The position numbers and the translations under genes were made by a program. Below are positions 59,708 to 64,000 of a stretch of DNA of 64,000 bases, piece after piece. Origin of the DNA: Rotaria sp. Silwood1 (taxonomy: Eukaryota > Rotifera > Eurotatoria > Philodinida > Philodinidae); assembly GCA_905250075.1 (NCBI GenBank), contig CAJNOP010000062.1, positions 508,463 through 572,462 of the forward strand, read 5' to 3'. Within the stretch, counting starts at the first letter, position 1; each line of letters begins with the position of its first letter. The notes beneath the pieces were generated by a model. The model was not told the origin of the DNA, searched no databases, and was given only the letters and a program-made list of their open reading frames with translations.

Positions 59708-62451
59708 TTATTCAGAATAATGACGGCATAACGCATGCACAGTCAGTACACAGATCCCATTCAAATATTTCCCATAATTTGGAGCGGTCATTTGATCGTG
59801 ATTGATGGACGAAAGTGCACATTGTACATGACACTGTGTTTGGTTTGGAGCTGGTCCAAGTGTTGTCGCAGTAGTAGCTAAAAGAATAGAATAATTTTTA
59901 CTTGAATTTAAAACTTAATACGCTGTACACTATCCTCAGAATAAGCTAACAAAACGACTTCAGTCTTCTTTTGAATTTAGTATATAGAAGACTTTACCGT
60001 TTTCGAGATATTATATAAACTAGGTCGTACCTTTGGACATAAGCAGTTTCAATATATTTATCTTTCGGTTGAAATGAATCGTGATATCTACTACTGTGTG
60101 TATCTAACTTCTAAATAGTGAATGTACAATCTGAGTCCCATCGCTCTTAGACTATAGTTACTCAGGTTCAAAGTTTCAAGAAAACAAGAGAAAACGACAT
60201 TCTTTGTTTTGATGCTCTATTGCTGAATTTGTGTACTGTTTTATCTATCAGTTTTAACTAAATCTGTAGTGTTTTAAGCGCATTTTCCCTATCGTACGAG
60301 CTCCTTATTCGAAAGTTGCATTGCAGAAGTGGTCAAGGAAGTTCATTCGAGATAAAAATGAGTGGAAAAACATCCTCTTAATAATTCTGCTTCACTTTTT
60401 GGGTACTCCGATTTGTTCTATTGCCAAAGATCATCTTTCTTCCAAATTTTCTTTCTTTGTTGGTGTGAGTGTGGGTGAGTGAGTGCTTGTATGAGTGCAG
60501 ACGTGGGTGTAGTTTAACTGAAGACTCAAACCCACGCCCCATACTCACACCACCGCTAGAGACAGCAGGCGGAGTATTAGTAGCGCCACCTCGCATGTTG
60601 GTAACATTCTCAGGTAACCCATGAAAAATTTGCAGGTAACATGTACAGATAGCAATGCAAAAGTTTCACGGTATAGATGTCTCAAGATTAAAAATAATGC
60701 TAAATTACTCCTGTGAGGATCTGTGGAAGGTACTCTGTTTCACTTATTTTCCACTAGAAAAATGTTTGCTCTTTATTTAAGTGCCTTAATCTATATGGTA
60801 ATAGGTCGTCCTATCTGTCATCTCATGCATATACTTTCTTTCTTTCTTTCTTTCTTTCTGTGACATATGTCCTTCATAGATATTTTGCTTTCTTTCTGCT
60901 ACAACGCACTGACTTCATGTCATCAGCTTCTCTTTTCTTAATGTATTATCATCAGGTTTTTAGGTAATATATTCTGAGTCCAATACAATAAACTGATTCA
61001 ATAACCAATGTTTCATTGAAAAAATTCCGTCCCTACAGGGTTAAAGGGAATACCTAAACATTATGTAATTCTAATATCAATAATGCTAATGCTAATTTTT
61101 ATCTAACGCCCTAGACAAAAGGTCTCATGTATCCGAGAACATAATCGACATTGATTTTTGCACCTGACTATTTGCATTTGTAGACGCCGACTTATTTTAG
61201 AAGTTTCAAAGGCAATAAAGCATTGAGAAGATAAATTTATAAACTCGTAAAAATTTTCTCAGGAGTTATTTTGTTGTAAGTCAGTAGAAATCTGTTAGGA
61301 TCATTCAAATATAGATTGCTCGCCTATATTCTGTTGTTGTATGGAAAAAAACAAATATGGTATAAAGAAAAATAGTTTTTATTAATTTCGATTGAGAATA
61401 TTTTATTCAGTTTACTACTCGATTCTACGAACCGTTCGATCAAACTGAATCTTCAGAATTTTGTTTAAGCCTTTCTAATTTTACAGTAAGATCGCTGTGA
61501 TCTTTTAGACACTAGTTGAAGGTTTATCTACAGAAGCAAGTGTTTCATAAAGTCTTGTGATAGCTGCATAAATTCGTCAACGTTGTTTATCAATTTTTTT
61601 TCAAAAGAAAATTGATTTACTTATTAAAAGTCTTTCTGTGTCATTAGTCCAAGATCTACGCAATATTCTAATGGAAAACTAGTGCTCGTCCATGGAAGAT
61701 AGCTGCTTGAACTTTAAAAACTAAAAAGCTTTGAAAATGAGAGAAAAATCGAAAAATTGCAACCTCTCCATTTGTCTCAGTTGAGTATGATCACAGAAGC
61801 TTCGTTTCATGACATGGCATTTCTTCATTGTTTGAGACATTTGAAGTGCAACTTTTTCCAACTTAGAAGATCTTGCTACATACGAAGTTCAAAAATTTTA
61901 AATATTCAAAATTTGCCTTAAATCGATGTAGGGAGTCGTATTTAACTATTCAGCCTATCACTTACCGGTAGTGGTTGTTGTTGTCGTCGTTGTTGTTGTC
62001 GTTGTTGTTGTTGTCGTTGTTGTTGTTGTCGTTGTGGTCGTTGTGGTCGTTGTTGTTGTTGTCGTTGTCGTCGTCGTTGTTGTTGTCGTTGTCGTCGTCG
62101 TTGTTGTTGTCGTCTCCGTTGTGGTTGTTGTAGTGGTCGTCGTCGTTGTTGTTGTTGTCGTCTCCGTTGTGGTTGTTGTAGTGGTCGTCGTTGTTGTTGT
62201 TGTTGTCGTTTCTGTTGTTGTCGTTGTGGTCGTCGTTATCGTTGTTGTTGTTGTCGTCTCCGTTGTGGTTGTTGTAGTGGTCGTCGTTGTTGTTGTTGTT
62301 GTCGTTTCTGTTGTCGTCGTTGTTGTTGTTGTTAGTGTTGTTGTCGTTGTGGTCGTCGTCGTCGTTGTTGTTGTTGTCGTCGTTGTTGTTGCTGTTGTTG
62401 TAGTTGCTGTTGTTGTTGTTATCGTTGTTGCTGTTGTCGTGATTTTACCAC
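59708..62451 (-). CDS. 3' end of a Thr-rich (mucin-like) probable extracellular protein (5' partial)
   Basis: Two exons can be supported. The first runs 62451-61966: 486 nt, opened by an AAG acceptor after a pyrimidine-rich tract and closed by a consensus donor (ACC G|GTAAGTG). It encodes about 160 residues, nearly all Thr (ACA/ACG/ACC), broken by some Glu, Ala and Ile. The second runs 59877-59708. It begins after TTCTTTTAG and continues in phase: ATTATTLGPAPNQTQCHVQC, then a 35-residue tail with three more Cys (ICVLTV, ALCRHYSE), and TAA at 59710-59708. The Thr exon is phase 1 at both ends, like the exons of the modular gene at 36-48 kb. A dense Thr run suggests an O-glycosylated stalk. Upstream exons lie beyond 62451 and probably outside the window; I could not define them. 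Confidence 0.6.
60465..60600 (-). mobile_element. Possible tRNA-derived SINE in the intron of the Thr-rich gene
   Basis: On the minus strand a GC-rich segment reads GCGAGGTGGCGCTACTAAT (A-box-like TGGCGCTAC). About 45 nt later comes GGGTTTGAGTC (B-box-like), and then a simple-sequence tail of CACTCACTCACCCACACTC type. The box spacing and order fit a tRNA-derived pol III promoter. No canonical tRNA cloverleaf was drawn with confidence, so a tRNA gene is not called. Confidence 0.35.
60838..60860. repeat. TTTC microsatellite
   Basis: About six tandem TTTC units within the intron of the Thr-rich gene, with related pyrimidine-rich sequence on both sides. Confidence 0.8.
61966..62440. repeat. GTT/GTC trinucleotide-type minisatellite (coding on the minus strand)
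   Basis: A block of about 470 bp of GTT, GTC and GTG triplets on the plus strand. It contains higher-order repeats, for example GTTGTCGTCTCCGTTGTGG at about 62105, 62155 and 62251, and a 'GTCGTTTCTGTTG' element at about 62204 and 62300. On the minus strand the Thr frame is open throughout. In-register duplication of whole blocks is visible. Confidence 0.9.
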
Positions 62452-63415
62452 CTTAAACACAGAAGAAAATGATTCTTAGTAGTATCTCAGGCCATTGATG
62501 AGTGGATAAAACGATAGTCTCCCTGAGATTTGAACTGTTCGACAGGTACGATGCGCAAAAACTCTAATATCAGTCATAAGGATGAGCTTTCTTATTTAGT
62601 GTCGTCTCTAAACTAGTTGACGCATCTTCATTATAGAGAAAGATTTTGATGCGCTTGTATTAGAATGTTTTTGCCCTGATGAAAAACATTCAATTATTTA
62701 TCAGGAAAGCACAGGCGAATGATTTCTTCACTCAAAACACAAATTGTTCTGATTAGTTTTTTAAACTCATTCTTTGTCCTGTTGTCTTCTTTATCTCTTC
62801 AGGTATTTGATAATGTACTCGTGCGGTCATATTCATGTGAAACGTAATGATTTTTCCTCTATTCTGTCAAAAAAGTGAACTTTTCATTAGCACAACTGAA
62901 AAATAAAGTTCTTCATCGCTACCTAAATGTTTGAATTGCTTAGATGTGTTAGATGGTGCAATACTTTGGTGGTCATTTTTCGGCTTGTTCAAGCGTAACG
63001 CTGTTCCATTCTTTATAATTTTTTTAACAATCATCAAGAAGGATTTGAGAGCTAAAGCGTTTGTTTAAAAGCCATTCGTCACAGATTCTCATTCTCTATA
63101 CATGATAAAAGAATGGCAAATTTTGATGAGGTATAAACTTCTGGGAAAATTTAATCGTCACATAACGCTGTTTCATAAAAGGAAAAATTTTCTCCAGTAC
63201 CGCTGATAAAACTTTAATTTCTTATAGAAGAAATTCTCCAAATGAAACGCATCTAGAGTCAGTTTTTTAGAGCATCGAACAAGCTTTTAATTAATAAGAA
63301 AGATTTCCCTAAACTATTTTTGTTCAGATAAAAAAATGTAACAAACCTATTGTAATGCTGTTATACTTTTTTTGATCGATAAATTTCGAGACATGGAACG
63401 TGCTCAGAAACATCT
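62452..63415. other. Intron or upstream sequence of the minus-strand gene, nothing defined
   Basis: Probably intronic to the Thr-rich gene. One minus-strand open stretch after TTTTTTGACAG (about 62868 down to 62755, reading NRGKIITFHMNMTARVHY) has a good acceptor, but no donor in a compatible phase was found before its stop. It is therefore not called as an exon. Confidence 0.4.
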
Positions 63416-63416
63416 T

Positions 63417-63662
63417 ATTTATTGGGTTGTAACATAAGTTCTGCAGGTTTTTCTGTAAACCAACAAAATTTCACTGTCTTTTTCGAATCATAACTGACTA
63501 GTTTCTGCAAGTGTCTGATTGAACAATTGCTAGCAAGATGGGCCCAAGTTTTGAAAATAATGGCAATTGTATTGTTGATTGATGTTGCATATCTTTGTCG
63601 TAAAATAAATTTGTTCATTAACAACAAAATCTGCAAAACTTATGTTGCAACCCAATATATAA
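63417..63662. mobile_element. Mariner-type terminal-repeat relic
   Basis: The inverted ends TATTGGGTTGTAACATAAGTT (63419-63439, one base trimmed in the match) and AACTTATGTTGCAACCCAATA (63637-63657) lie about 200 bp apart. The sequence resembles mariner terminal repeats of the TTGGGTTG..A.ATAAGT kind. The interior has a short WAQVLKIMA-like stretch that could be the very end of a transposase. It is a deletion derivative or MITE; overlapping ORFs here are incidental. Confidence 0.6.
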
Positions 63663-64000
63663 AGATGTTTCTTTCCTGTGCATATAGTCGTTCTACGAAA
63701 AAACCACGTTACTAAATCAAAACTAGAATTCATTAGCTGCATAATAAGTTAGAATCTTTCCAAGAATGTGCAAGTTATCTTTAGCGGCGAAAATCAAAAA
63801 TAAATAGGCCATTTTGAGAAAAAATTGAATTATGCAACGAATGGTCTATCAATCACAATTTTGTGAAAGTCACATACAGAAAAATAACAAGCGAGTAGCA
63901 AAAACATCAAACAAAGTAGAACGTCTGTAAAAAAAGGATAAAAATTTCTGTTCGAAGATTAGAATTAAATAAAAGAGATTTTTCCTTCGTTTACCCATTG
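63663..64000. other. Window end, nothing recognised
   Basis: AT-rich sequence without a defined gene or repeat up to the right edge. Confidence 0.5.

Noticed and set aside
61971..62456. 161-codon plus-strand ORF of almost pure Val
   Set aside because: It is the antisense reading of the Thr-rich minus-strand exon, has no ATG start, and only the minus strand has a consensus donor and a continuing in-frame exon.

Overview
The window is about 64 kb of AT-rich eukaryotic nuclear DNA: spliced genes with GT-AG introns (many of 50-70 bp), T-rich acceptors, and long noncoding stretches full of fold-back elements. The composition, the repeated secreted modules, the Penelope-like retroelement relic and the invertebrate type of the genes suggest a bdelloid rotifer (Rotaria/Adineta type). 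That assignment is inference; no sequence search was possible.

Left part (1-25 kb) is gene-rich. It holds the 3' exon of a cytochrome P450 (+, 1-704); a five-exon helical protein of unknown family (-, 2007-3151); a 23-exon gene (+, 6802-20879) for a protein of about 2,473 residues with an extended PHD finger, six further PHD fingers, an AT-hook, an HMG box and a charged coiled coil; and a four-exon type II membrane protein with a uromodulin/D8C-like ectodomain (+, 23787-24772). The large gene matches the N-terminal half of the KMT2C/KMT2D (MLL3/4) methyltransferases but stops before any FYRN/FYRC/SET region. This is the architecture of Drosophila Lpt (cmi), the detached partner of trr, and is the most interesting item in the window.

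Middle part (25-51 kb) is mostly repetitive. It holds a decayed Penelope-like reverse transcriptase (about 29.7-30.5 kb), three large fold-back or TIR elements (31.67-33.02, 33.63-34.81 and 40.43-41.52 kb), a short tandem array (48.1-48.5 kb), and five to six MITE copies in a row (48.6-50.5 kb). Across this runs a seven-exon secreted or anchored protein gene (+, 36134-47844). All six of its introns are phase 1, and its Cys-rich and PPC-like modules are each duplicated as whole exons.

Right part (51-64 kb) carries a broken CENP-B/Tc5-type DNA transposon with long TIRs (51.5-54.1 kb), a TA-flanked MITE (54.74-54.95 kb), about 4 kb of degenerate repeats with a period near 93 bp (55.3-59.35 kb), and the 3' end of a minus-strand gene with a long Thr-rich exon (59708-62451). 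A SINE-like segment lies in that gene's last intron. A mariner-type terminal-repeat relic lies near 63.5 kb. Exon models were assembled by hand from splice sites and reading-frame continuity; every full-length model closes in frame across all its exons.
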